The notes under the pieces were generated by a model that saw only the letters and a program-made list of their open reading frames with translations, ran no database searches and was not told the DNA's origin. A stretch of 64,000 nt of DNA, from assembly GCF_029439465.1 (NCBI RefSeq), contig NZ_JAROAV010000010.1, positions 124,001-188,000 on the forward strand, in the 5' to 3' direction. Position numbers and translations under genes: made by a program. The DNA is from Luteipulveratus flavus. GTDB lineage: Bacteria; Actinomycetota; Actinomycetes; Actinomycetales; Dermatophilaceae. The number at the start of each line of letters is the position of its first letter. The stretch's first letter is position 1. Below, one piece after another: positions 56,819 through 64,000 of this stretch.

Positions 56819-57480
56819 CGCTTCACCGCCAGCTTCTTGGAGAGTCGGCCGGTCAGCAGGCCGATCGGGATGGTCAGCACGACGAAGAAGACGGCCGAGA
56901 GGATGAACACGTTGGTCAGCTGGTCGGCGGCGTCCTCGTTCACCTTGCTCATCAGGTAGGCGGTCTCGGCGACACCGATGGTGACGACGACCGTGGTGTT
57001 CTTCGCGAGCGCGATCAGGGTGTTGCCGAGCGGCGTGATCGCGCCCCGGAAGGCCTGGGGAAGGATGATCTCGCGCAGGCTCTGGCCGAAGGTGAGCCCG
57101 ATGGAGCGGGCCGCCTCGGCCTGGCCCAGGGGGATGGTGTTCACACCCGAGCGCAGCGCCTCGCAGACGAAGGCGGCGTGGTAGACCGACAGGCCGATGA
57201 CCGCGAAGCGGAATGCGTTGACCGACAGCTGCGCGGACAGCTCGATCCCGAGGGTCTGCCACAGGCCGATCAGGGAGAAGAACACGATCAGCGTCAGCGG
57301 GGTGTTGCGGAAGACGTTGACGTACGACGTCCCGAGGAAGCGCAGGACCGGCACGGGGGAGAGGCGCATGATCGCGACGACCGTGCCGATCACCAGCGAG
57401 AACACCGCGGCGAGCACCGTGAGCTTGATCGTCATCCAGAACGCGCCCCAGACGTCGAACTGGTCGAACAGGGTGGACAT
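56815..57480 (-). CDS. gluC: glutamate ABC transporter permease GluC-like
   Basis: 221 residues from the ATG at 57480, with a GAGGAGG ribosome site. Five helices, the ABC-type loop GQAEAARSIGLTFGQSLREIILPQAFR, and NVFRNTPLTLIVFF identify it. With GluD it forms the membrane channel. It is separated from gluB by 73 bases containing a hairpin. The operon runs gluA-gluB-gluC-gluD on the minus strand. Confidence 0.92.
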   Translation of the reverse strand: MSTLFDQFDVWGAFWMTIKLTVLAAVFSLVIGTVVAIMRLSPVPVLRFLGTSYVNVFRNTPLTLIVFFSLIGLWQTLGIELSAQLSVNAFRFAVIGLSVYHAAFVCEALRSGVNTIPLGQAEAARSIGLTFGQSLREIILPQAFRGAITPLGNTLIALAKNTTVVVTIGVAETAYLMSKVNEDAADQLTNVFILSAVFFVVLTIPIGLLTGRLSKKLAVKR

Positions 57481-57511
57481 GGGCCTCCTCGGGAGGTCAG
57501 GTGACGAGCGG

Positions 57512-57544
57512 GACCCGGGCCGACGTGCGGTGTCGGCCCGGGTC
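57512..57544. promoter_or_regulatory. gluB-gluC intergenic hairpin
   Basis: GACCCGGGCCGAC (57512-57524) pairs exactly with GTCGGCCCGGGTC (57532-57544), a 13-base stem with a seven-base loop. It lies just after the gluB stop and before gluC on the transcript. Such hairpins often lower permease output relative to the binding protein by partial termination or by protecting the upstream mRNA end. The structure is seen and the effect inferred. Confidence 0.6.
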
Positions 57545-57553
57545 GACGCTCCG

Positions 57554-58378
57554 TCAGGAGCAGGCGGCCGGCTGCGGCGGGTTCTTGCTGGAGTCGATCT
57601 TGTACTCGCTGCCGAGGTTGGTCTCGACGGCCTTCTTCCAGGTGCCGTCCTGAACCATCTTCTTGAGCGCGTCGTTGATCTTCTTGCAGGTGGCGGTGTC
57701 GCCCTTCTTGATGCCGATGCCGTAGATCTCATCGCCACCGACACCGGGCACGACCTGCAGCTTGCCCTTGTACGCGGCCTGGTTGGCGTACCCCGACAGG
57801 ATCGTGTCGTCGGTGGTCATGGCGTCGATACGGCCGGAGGCGAGCACCTCGGCGCACTTGGAGTAGGTGTCGAACTCCTGGAGGTTGACCCCGGGCACCT
57901 TCGCCTTGAGCTTGGTCGCCGACGTCGAGCCGGACACCGAGCACAGCTTCTTGCCCTGCAGTCCCTGCAGGTCGGTGATGCCGCTGTCCTTCTTGACCAG
58001 CAGCGCCTGCTGCGCGATGAAGTACGGCCCCGCGAAGGAGACCTCCTTCTTGCGCTCGTCGGTGATCGAGTACGACGCGACGACCATCTTGACCTGGCCG
58101 GACTTGATCAGCTGCTCGCGCTGCTTGGACGGAGCGGCCTTCCAGGTGATGTCGCCCTCCTTGTAGCCGAGCTCCTTGGCGACGTACTTGGCGACATCGA
58201 CGTCCAGGCCGGAGTACTTCTCGCCCTGCTTCAGGCCGATACCGGGCTGGTCGAACTTGATGCCGATGGTGACCTTGCCACCACCACCGGAACCGCCACC
58301 GCTGTCGTCCCCGCACGCGGCCAGCGTGAGCGCGGCGGCCGCGACGACGGCCACAGCACTCATTCGGCGAATCTGCAT
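57554..58378 (-). CDS. gluB: glutamate-type ABC transporter substrate-binding lipoprotein
   Basis: 274 residues. A lipoprotein signal ends LAAC (Cys22). The periplasmic-binding-protein fold type II follows, with VTIGIKFDQPGIGLKQGEKYSGLDVDVAKYVAKELG and the hinge DTYSKCAEVLASGRIDAMTTDD. The ATG at 58378 has AGGAGGA just upstream. Cys in the C-terminal part probably form a disulfide. It feeds the GluCD permease; ligand is glutamate or a related amino acid by synteny, not proven. Confidence 0.9.
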   Translation of the reverse strand: MQIRRMSAVAVVAAAALTLAACGDDSGGGSGGGGKVTIGIKFDQPGIGLKQGEKYSGLDVDVAKYVAKELGYKEGDITWKAAPSKQREQLIKSGQVKMVVASYSITDERKKEVSFAGPYFIAQQALLVKKDSGITDLQGLQGKKLCSVSGSTSATKLKAKVPGVNLQEFDTYSKCAEVLASGRIDAMTTDDTILSGYANQAAYKGKLQVVPGVGGDEIYGIGIKKGDTATCKKINDALKKMVQDGTWKKAVETNLGSEYKIDSSKNPPQPAACS

Positions 58379-58401
58379 GACATTCCTCCTGATCGGTCCT
58401 A

Positions 58402-59247
58402 CTAGTGAGTGAGGATCTTGCCGAGGAAGTCCTTGGCGCGATCGGTCTGAGGGTTGGTGAAGAAGTCCTTGGGCGTGCCCTGCTCGAGGACGGCGCCGTC
58501 GGACATGAACACGACACGGTCGGCCGCTCGGTTGGCGAAGCCCATCTCGTGGGTGACGACGACCATCGTCATGCCCTCCTTGGCCAGGGAGGTCATGACG
58601 TCGAGGACCTCGGTGATCATCTCCGGGTCCAGCGCCGAGGTCGGCTCGTCGAACAGCATCACCTTGGGGTCCATCGCCAGCGACCGGGCGATGGCGACGC
58701 GCTGCTGCTGCCCGCCGGAGAGCTGGGCGGGGTACTTGGACGCCTGGTGGTCGACACCGACCCGGGCCAGCAGCTCCATGGCGCGCTTCTCGGCGGCCTC
58801 CTTGGACTGCTTGCGGACCTTGATCGGCCCGAGCGTGACGTTCTGCAGGATCGTCTTGTGGGCGAACAGGTTGAAGGACTGGAAGACCATGCCGACGTCG
58901 GCGCGCAGCCGGGCGAGGTCGGCGCCCTCCTCGGGCAGCGGCTTGCCGTCGATCTCGATCGAGCCGGACTCGAACGTCTCCAGCCGGTTGATCGTGCGGC
59001 ACAGCGTCGACTTGCCGGAGCCCGACGGGCCGATGACGATCACGACCTCGCCGCGGTGGACGGTCAGGTCGATGTCCTTCAGCACGTGCAGGTCACCGAA
59101 GTGCTTGTTGACGCCCTTCATGACGACGAGGGGCTCGCCGGGCGCTGCCTGCGCCGGGACGCTCGCCGCTTCCGGGACTCCCGCAGTGTCCTCGGGGACC
59201 GGGGCTCCCGGAGTGTCCTGCGGGGTCGCACCAGATGGGTCGCTCAT
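58402..59247 (-). CDS. gluA: glutamate ABC transporter ATP-binding protein
   Basis: 281 residues. A 40-residue Pro/Ala/Gly-rich N-terminal extension precedes a polar-amino-acid ABC ATPase with Walker [10 protein letters not shown], signature [12 protein letters not shown] and Walker [14 protein letters not shown]. The extension is not typical of the family and may be disordered. First gene of the gluABCD operon; the ATG lies nine bases after a TATAGG -10-like element, giving a very short leader. Confidence 0.92.
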   Translation of the reverse strand: MSDPSGATPQDTPGAPVPEDTAGVPEAASVPAQAAPGEPLVVMKGVNKHFGDLHVLKDIDLTVHRGEVVIVIGPSGSGKSTLCRTINRLETFESGSIEIDGKPLPEEGADLARLRADVGMVFQSFNLFAHKTILQNVTLGPIKVRKQSKEAAEKRAMELLARVGVDHQASKYPAQLSGGQQQRVAIARSLAMDPKVMLFDEPTSALDPEMITEVLDVMTSLAKEGMTMVVVTHEMGFANRAADRVVFMSDGAVLEQGTPKDFFTNPQTDRAKDFLGKILTH

Positions 59248-59255
59248 GCGCAGAC

Positions 59256-59261
59256 CCTATA
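59256..59261 (-). promoter_or_regulatory. -10 element of the glu operon
   Basis: TATAGG on the minus strand ends nine bases before the gluA ATG, so transcription would start within a few bases of the start codon. No convincing -35 at the usual spacing is seen. The near-leaderless layout is common in actinobacteria. Confidence 0.45.
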
Positions 59262-59400
59262 GTCCGGGCGTCGCCGCGCGCCCGTCGAATCGCGTGCTGT
59301 GACCGGACTGAAGCCTGCTATCGCGCGCGGGAAGGGCTCCTGGGCGGCACGCCGCCGGTTCCTACGGGTAGCCTCGCCCGGTGCGTCCTCGGGCGCTCCC

Positions 59401-59474
59401 GGGGCGGTAGCTCAGCCGGTCAGAGCAGCGGACTCATAATCCGTCGGTCGTGGGTTCAAGCCCCACCCGCCCTA
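59401..59474 (+). tRNA. tRNA with CAT anticodon (Ile2 or elongator Met)
   Basis: A full cloverleaf folds: acceptor GGGGCGG/CCGCCCT with a G-U first pair, D-arm, anticodon stem GCGGA/TCCGT with loop CTCATAA (anticodon CAT), and T-arm GTGGGTTCAAGCCCCAC. The discriminator is A; CCA is not encoded. Lysidine-modified tRNA-Ile2 and elongator tRNA-Met share this anticodon, and the sequence alone does not settle which it is. It is not the initiator, since the anticodon stem lacks three G-C pairs. Confidence 0.88.
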
Positions 59475-59543
59475 CGTGTTGCACGGTCCGGTCGCCGGAA
59501 CCGGCTGCAGCCGTCCTGCCGGTGACGGGGGGCTACTGAGCGA

Positions 59544-61145
59544 TCAGGCGTTCGGCGCCGCCCAGCGGCACTCGCCGCCGACGTAGGTCGCGAGCACCTG
59601 CGTCTCACGCAGCTCGACGGGCGTGACGGCGTACGGATCGCGGTCGATGCAGATCAGGTCCGCCAGCTGCCCGGGGGAGAGGCGGCCCTTGCGCCCCTCC
59701 TGACCGGCGGCGTACGCCGCCCCGGTCGTGAACCCCGCGACGGCCTGGCCGAGCGACACCCGCTGCTCGGGCTGCCAGCCGCCGGCCGGGGTGGCGTCCG
59801 GGCGTTGCCGGGTGATGGCGGCGTACAGGCCGTGGAACGGGTTCGGCTCCTCCACGGGTGCGTCCGAGCCGAACGCGACGGAGGCGCCCGCTCGCAGCAG
59901 CTGCGACCACGCGTACGACACGATGTCGTGGCCGGCCAGCAGCTCGTCGGCGAGCGCGATGTCGCTGGTGCAGTGGGTGGGCTGCAGCGAGGCGACGACG
60001 CCCAGGCGGGCCATCCGGTCGACGTCCGCGGGCCGCAGGTGCTGGGCGTGCTCGACCCGCAGCCGCAGGGGCAGACCGTTCGGCATGCGCGGGAGGTCGC
60101 CGTCGGCGAGCACCTTCTCGTAGGTGTCCAGGACCGTCCGTGCCGCGGCGTCGCCGATGGCGTGCGTCGCGACGGCGATGCCGTTCGCGGTCGCCAGCCG
60201 CACCGTCGCGTCCAGCGCCTCCGGACCCATCACCGGCATGCCGCGGTTGGACGGGTCGTCGGCGTACGGCACCGTGAGGTACGCCGTCCGGGAGCCGAGC
60301 GCGCCGTCGCTGAAGAGCTTGACCGGACCCGTGCCGAACCAGTCGTCGCCGTCGCCCGTGCGTCGGCCCTCGGCGACCGCCCCCTCCAGCGCGTCGACCG
60401 GGATGGCCTTGTGCACGCGCAGCCGGAGCCGGCCCCTCTCGCGCAGCCGCAGGTACGCCGCCCGGCAGTCCTCGCCGTCGATGTCGTGCACGCTGGTCAG
60501 GCCCACCGACAGCAGAGCGTCCTGAGCGGCGTCCAGCACGTCGTCGAGCGTCGTCGACGTCGGGTCGGCCATGATCGCCCGCAGCGGCATCGCGGCCTGC
60601 TCGCGCAGGATGCCCGTGGGTACGCCGTCGGCGTCCCGCACGACCTGGCCTCCGACCGGGTCGGCGGAGTCGCGGGTGATCCCGGCGGCCTCGAGCGCCG
60701 CCGTGCTGGCCCACGTCGTGTGCCCGTCGATGCTGGGCAGCGCGACCTTGCGCCCCGGCGCCACGCGGTCCAGGTCGTGCCGGTCCGGCTGGCGTCGAGT
60801 GGCCCACTTGTTGCTGTCCCAGCGGCCGCCGAACACCCAGGAGTCCTGCGGCAGGTCGGCGACGTGGACGGCGAGGGTGTCGAGCGCCTCCTCCAGCGAC
60901 CGTGCGCCGCGCAGGTCGACCGAGACGAGGTCGCGCGCGAGGTTGGCGGTGTGGATGTGCGCGTCGTACAGGCCCGGCATCACCGTGGTCCCCGGAAGGT
61001 CCACGACCCGACCGGCCTCGGCCCCCAGCGCTTCGGCGTCGCCGACGGCGAGGATCGACTCACCCTCGAGCAGCAGCCCGGTGACGACCGGGCTGTCCGA
61101 GTCGCCGGTCAGGATGTGCGGATGGCGCAGGAGTACTCGCGACAC
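59544..61145 (-). CDS. YtcJ-like amidohydrolase
   Basis: 533 residues from the GTG at 61145, which has a GAAGGGACGA ribosome site. The metal site is DAHIHT after MPGLY, with AVATHAIGDAAAR and RVEHAQHL carrying further ligands. YtcJ-type enzymes are large amidohydrolases of the imidazolonepropionase-like superfamily with poorly known substrates. No signal peptide is seen, so it should be cytoplasmic. Divergent from the kinase gene. Confidence 0.88.
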   Translation of the reverse strand: MSRVLLRHPHILTGDSDSPVVTGLLLEGESILAVGDAEALGAEAGRVVDLPGTTVMPGLYDAHIHTANLARDLVSVDLRGARSLEEALDTLAVHVADLPQDSWVFGGRWDSNKWATRRQPDRHDLDRVAPGRKVALPSIDGHTTWASTAALEAAGITRDSADPVGGQVVRDADGVPTGILREQAAMPLRAIMADPTSTTLDDVLDAAQDALLSVGLTSVHDIDGEDCRAAYLRLRERGRLRLRVHKAIPVDALEGAVAEGRRTGDGDDWFGTGPVKLFSDGALGSRTAYLTVPYADDPSNRGMPVMGPEALDATVRLATANGIAVATHAIGDAAARTVLDTYEKVLADGDLPRMPNGLPLRLRVEHAQHLRPADVDRMARLGVVASLQPTHCTSDIALADELLAGHDIVSYAWSQLLRAGASVAFGSDAPVEEPNPFHGLYAAITRQRPDATPAGGWQPEQRVSLGQAVAGFTTGAAYAAGQEGRKGRLSPGQLADLICIDRDPYAVTPVELRETQVLATYVGGECRWAAPNA

Positions 61146-61321
61146 GTCGTCCCTTCCTCGCGGTGGCCCGGTCACGGTACCCGCTGACGAGTGCCGAGCG
61201 GGCCCGTGCCGACCTCCCGTCGGCGGGTGGCAGCACGGCGGGCTCGGTCACGGCCGAGAGGCGATATCGTCAGCGCGCACAAGGCGATCCGCGGAGGCGG
61301 GTCGTGCCGGGGAGGACGGGC

Positions 61322-62761
61322 GTGGCAGCGCAGCAGGGAGACGTACTCGGGGGGCGATACACCCTTCGGACCCGTATCGCGGGCGGCGGCATGGGCGAAG
61401 TGTGGACGGCGACGGACGCCATCCTGTCGCGCACGGTGGCCGTCAAGGTCGTACGACCGGGGCTGGGGGACGACCCGGCCTTCGCCGCTCGTTTCCGGAC
61501 CGAGGCCCGCATCGCCGCCGGGCTGACCCACAGTCACATCGCCCAGGTGTACGACTTCGGCGAGGGCGCCGGGACCGCGTACCTGGTGATGGAGTACGTC
61601 GCCGGCCGGTCCTTCGCCGACCTCATCGACCGCCCGTCGCCCCTCGCGCCCGGCGAGGCCGTCCGGCTGCTCGGCCAGGCGGCCGAGGCGCTGGCGGCGG
61701 CGCACGAGTCCGGGGTCATCCACCGTGACGTCAAGCCGGCCAACATCCTGATCACCCAGCACGGCGCGGTGAAGCTGACCGACTTCGGCATCGCCCGCGC
61801 GCTCGGGGAGGCGAAGGTCACCCGGACCGGCGAGGTCATGGGGACCGCCCAGTACCTCGCCCCGGAGGCCGCGCTCGGGCGGCCGGTCACCGCGCAGACC
61901 GACGTGTACGCGCTCGCCGTCGTCGCGTACGAGATGCTCGCCGGCCGCCGGCCCTTCGACGCCGACTCCGCCGTCAGCCTCGCGATGAAGCACGTGAACG
62001 AGCCGCCGCCACCCCTGCCACCGACGATCCCCTGGGGGTTGCGCGAGGCGGTCATGCGCGGTCTGGCGAAGAACCCCGAGCACCGCCCGCGCGGAGCGGC
62101 GGAGCTCGCCCGACAGATGCGTGAGGGGCTCTCGACGAGCGGCCCGCAGCCGCACCCGGCGTCCTGGCCGGCGGCTCCGAGCGCTGTCGGCGGGACCTCG
62201 TGGCAGGCGGGGCGGAGTGCTGCTTGGACCACGTCGCCGGCGCCGGCCACCTGGAGCGCACGGCCGGACGGCCGACCGGGGTCCTGGCCTTCCGGTCCGC
62301 AGCCACGGCGGGCCGGCGCCGGCTCGACCGTCCGCGGCATCGGGTGGGGCTGGGTCGTCGCCGGGCTGCTGGCCTGCCTGGGGCTCCTGCTGCCGTACGC
62401 GAAGCACCCCCGGACCGGTGAGTCGTGGAACGCCTTCGCCCTCGGCGACGCCGAGCGCACCTACGCGACCGCGGCGGACAGCACGGGCGACGGGCTGGGC
62501 GGGGTCATCCTCGTCGTCGCCCTGTTCGTCGTGGCGCTGGGCGTGCCCTACGCGTTCGGTCGCCCGCACGTCTCGATGCCGATCATCGCCGGCGTCCTGT
62601 GCCTGCTCGCCGGGCTGCTGTGGATCGCGGCGCTCGGCGTCGTCACCGGCACCGACGGCGACCACAGCGAGCTGAGACTCGGTCCAGGGTTCGCGGTCAC
62701 CGGCATCGCGGGGACCGTCCTGCTCGGGTTCGTCATCGCCGGCATGGTGCGCCGGCGCTGA
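61322..62761 (+). CDS. Ser/Thr protein kinase with multi-helix membrane tail
   Basis: 479 residues from the GTG at 61322, which has a GGGGAGGAC ribosome site. A Pkn-type kinase domain covers residues 12-270: glycine loop IAGGGMGEVWTA, Lys42, HRDVKPAN (Asp136) and DFGIA (Asp154). A Pro/Ser-rich linker follows, and then a C-terminal region with about four hydrophobic helices in place of the single helix and PASTA repeats of PknB. It is therefore membrane-anchored by a multi-helix module with little extracellular domain. Its stimulus is unknown. Confidence 0.92.
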   Translation: MAAQQGDVLGGRYTLRTRIAGGGMGEVWTATDAILSRTVAVKVVRPGLGDDPAFAARFRTEARIAAGLTHSHIAQVYDFGEGAGTAYLVMEYVAGRSFADLIDRPSPLAPGEAVRLLGQAAEALAAAHESGVIHRDVKPANILITQHGAVKLTDFGIARALGEAKVTRTGEVMGTAQYLAPEAALGRPVTAQTDVYALAVVAYEMLAGRRPFDADSAVSLAMKHVNEPPPPLPPTIPWGLREAVMRGLAKNPEHRPRGAAELARQMREGLSTSGPQPHPASWPAAPSAVGGTSWQAGRSAAWTTSPAPATWSARPDGRPGSWPSGPQPRRAGAGSTVRGIGWGWVVAGLLACLGLLLPYAKHPRTGESWNAFALGDAERTYATAADSTGDGLGGVILVVALFVVALGVPYAFGRPHVSMPIIAGVLCLLAGLLWIAALGVVTGTDGDHSELRLGPGFAVTGIAGTVLLGFVIAGMVRRR

Positions 62762-62899
62762 TCTCTTCGATCCCCGCGTGGGGGATGGTGCTCGAGGGAT
62801 CGGTGAGGCAAGATGTGACGCGGTAGTCGCATGTGACAGCACAGGTCCGCGCCGCGAGGTCGTTGGGGAAGACGTCCCTCGCAGCCGAAGGAGGACCGG

Positions 62900-63415
62900 A
62901 TGTCTGTCGCGATGCCGCGTGCCGTCACGCGAGGCGTGGTGTTCGTTCACTCCACGTCCACTGCGTTGTGCCCTCACATCAGCTGGGCGCTGGAGTCCCT
63001 GCTCGAGGTGCCCGTCCGTATCGAGTGGACCAAGCAGCCGATCGCGCCCGGCATGGTGCGCGGTGAGCTGTCGTGGGCCGGCGAGCCGGGCACCGGAGCG
63101 CGGATCGCGAGCGCGATGCGCGGGTGGGAGCACCTGCGCTACGAGGTGACCGAGGAGCCGAGCTCGGGCTGCGACGGCTCGCGCTGGTCCCACACCCCCG
63201 ACCTGGGCATCCACCACACCTGGACCTCGGCGAGTGGCGACGCGATCGTCAACGAGGATCGGCTGCGCTCAGCGCTCGCCGTCGCCCAGGGCGACCCCGA
63301 GCTGTTCCGGGCCGAGGTGGCCGAGCTGCTCGGCACCGCGTGGGACCAGGAGCTGGAGCCCTTCCGAGTGGCCGGTGAGGGAGCGACGGTCCGCTGGCTG
63401 CACCGGGTGTCCTGA
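62900..63415 (+). CDS. DUF3145 family protein
   Basis: 171 residues. The start MSVAMPRAVTRGVVFVHSTSTALCPHISWAL and the SCGDGSRWSHTPDLGIHHTW-like segment fit DUF3145, a small actinobacterial protein with no known function. The ATG at 62900 has an AAGGAGG site eight bases upstream. In actinobacteria it lies beside fatty-acid synthesis genes, and here it faces an acyl-CoA carboxylase subunit gene. Confidence 0.92.
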   Translation: MSVAMPRAVTRGVVFVHSTSTALCPHISWALESLLEVPVRIEWTKQPIAPGMVRGELSWAGEPGTGARIASAMRGWEHLRYEVTEEPSSGCDGSRWSHTPDLGIHHTWTSASGDAIVNEDRLRSALAVAQGDPELFRAEVAELLGTAWDQELEPFRVAGEGATVRWLHRVS

Positions 63416-63445
63416 CCGACGTCAGGCCACCGGCACGACCTGAGG

Positions 63446-63488
63446 AACGAGGAACGACCGCGACGTGCTGTCGCGGTCGTTCCTCGTT
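63446..63488. terminator. bidirectional terminator between DUF3145 and carboxylase genes
   Basis: A perfect 19-base stem (63446-63464 with 63470-63488) closes a five-base loop. It lies 30 bases after the DUF3145 stop and 24 bases after the carboxylase stop on the opposite strand, so it can stop both transcripts. Confidence 0.85.
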
Positions 63489-63512
63489 GTCCGGCGTCGG
63501 ACGCAGCGCGCC

Positions 63513-64000
63513 TCAGAGCGGGATGTTCCCGTGGTCGCCGCGGCGCTGCGGCGCGTCGGCGATCGCCTGCGCGAGCGCGGTACGGGTCGAGTCCGGCTCG
63601 ACGACCTGGTCGATCACGCCGATCTCGACGGCCCGCGGGATGCCCCCGGCGAGCCGTGCGTGCTCCTCGGCGAGCTCGTTCTCGACGTGCGTCCGCTCCG
63701 CCTCGTCCACCTCGGCCAGCCGGCGTCGGTGCAGGATGCGGACCGCGGCGACATGGCCCATGACCGCCACCTCGGCACTCGGCCAGGCGAACACCTTGGT
63801 CGCGCCCAGCGACCGGGAGTTCATCGCGATGTACGCGCCGCCGTAGGTCTTCCGCGTCACCAGCGTGACCCGCGGAACGGTCGCCTCGGCGAACGCGTGC
63901 AGCAGCTTGGCGCCGCGCCGGACGACGCCGTCCCACTCCTGGCCGACACCGGGGAGGTAGCCGGGCACGTCCACGAGCACGATCAGCGGGACGCCGAATG
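63513..64000 (-). CDS. acyl-CoA carboxylase carboxyltransferase (beta) subunit, 3' part
   Basis: The last 162 residues of a carboxyltransferase subunit (AccD/PccB type), cut by the window edge. The crotonase-fold signature VLVDVPGYLPGVGQEWDGVVRRGAKLLHAFA and TLVTRKTYGGAYIAMNSRSLGATKVFAWP is clear, followed by the C-terminal helices. It would load CO2 from biotin onto acetyl- or propionyl-CoA. The missing N-terminus holds part of the acyl-CoA site, so acetyl versus propionyl preference is not assignable. Confidence 0.92.
   Translation of the reverse strand, partial: FGVPLIVLVDVPGYLPGVGQEWDGVVRRGAKLLHAFAEATVPRVTLVTRKTYGGAYIAMNSRSLGATKVFAWPSAEVAVMGHVAAVRILHRRRLAEVDEAERTHVENELAEEHARLAGGIPRAVEIGVIDQVVEPDSTRTALAQAIADAPQRRGDHGNIPL

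Noticed and set aside
55916-57262. 448-codon frame that would extend gluD across gluC
   Set aside because: The extension is low-complexity shadow of gluC. The true ATG at 56818 starts a normal-length permease with a four-base overlap.

Overview
The window is high-GC (about 70% by eye), densely coded DNA with GTG starts, 4-bp ATGA/GTGA gene overlaps and many short or absent leaders. Gene content points to an actinobacterium: actinobacterial DUF families (DUF3097, DUF3145, DUF2277), a mycothiol-dependent (MDMPI-type) enzyme, a GluABCD-type glutamate importer, streptogrisin-like protease and the orders hrcA-dnaJ-rsmE-phoH-ybeY-corC-era and leuA...recO-uppS-zur. A Micrococcales-type genome is my best guess, but genus cannot be set from the window. 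No gene-free stretch exceeds 300 bases.

Layout. 1-14.5 kb: end of a membrane protein, a secreted protein, lepA-trmB, an acyltransferase and an Eis-like acetyltransferase, a hotdog protein, a manganese-riboswitch-controlled UPF0016/TMEM165 exporter, a DUF4232 lipoprotein, hemW, DUF4870 and DUF3097 proteins, then hrcA-dnaJ (behind a CIRCE operator)-rsmE and a convergent ArsR-like regulator. 14.5-20.2 kb: a tight RNA/ribosome-maintenance operon phoH-ybeY-corC-era-methyltransferase. Its phoH is split by a 357-residue intein with the hallmarks of the rare class 3 (Ala1, Trp-Cys-Thr triad) and a LAGLIDADG endonuclease. 20.2-36.4 kb: a membrane protein, a protealysin-like M4 protease, a GT39-like membrane glycosyltransferase, leuA behind a Leu-codon attenuator peptide, the methylmalonyl-CoA mutase set mutA-mutB-meaB, an MDMPI-fold enzyme, an AlkB-like oxygenase, a carotenoid-desaturase-like flavoprotein, recO and uppS. 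36.4-40.5 kb: a zinc uptake operon znuA-znuC-znuB-zur behind a double Zur box; all three transporter parts carry His-rich segments.

40.6-54.5 kb: a secreted S1 protease followed by a large nested inverted repeat, an ABC exporter with its own DesK/DesR-like two-component system, dusB, a rhodanese, a small operon of DUF2277, DUF3806, an HEERH-motif protein and dgt, a nitronate-monooxygenase-like enzyme, a PNPOx-fold protein, and dnaG. 54.5-64 kb: tRNA-Asn, a Fic-family AMPylase-like protein with its own winged-helix domain, the gluABCD glutamate/amino acid importer on the minus strand, a CAT-anticodon tRNA, a YtcJ-like amidohydrolase, a Ser/Thr kinase, DUF3145 and the 3' part of an acyl-CoA carboxylase beta subunit, cut by the window edge.

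Most genes are housekeeping. The parts that deserve attention are the PhoH intein, the RNA regulators in front of the Mn exporter and leuA, the His-rich zinc importer, the Fic gene beside tRNA-Asn, and the small HExxH protein in the dgt operon. I found no CRISPR array, insertion sequence, prophage or clear biosynthetic cluster, and no clearly new multi-gene system.
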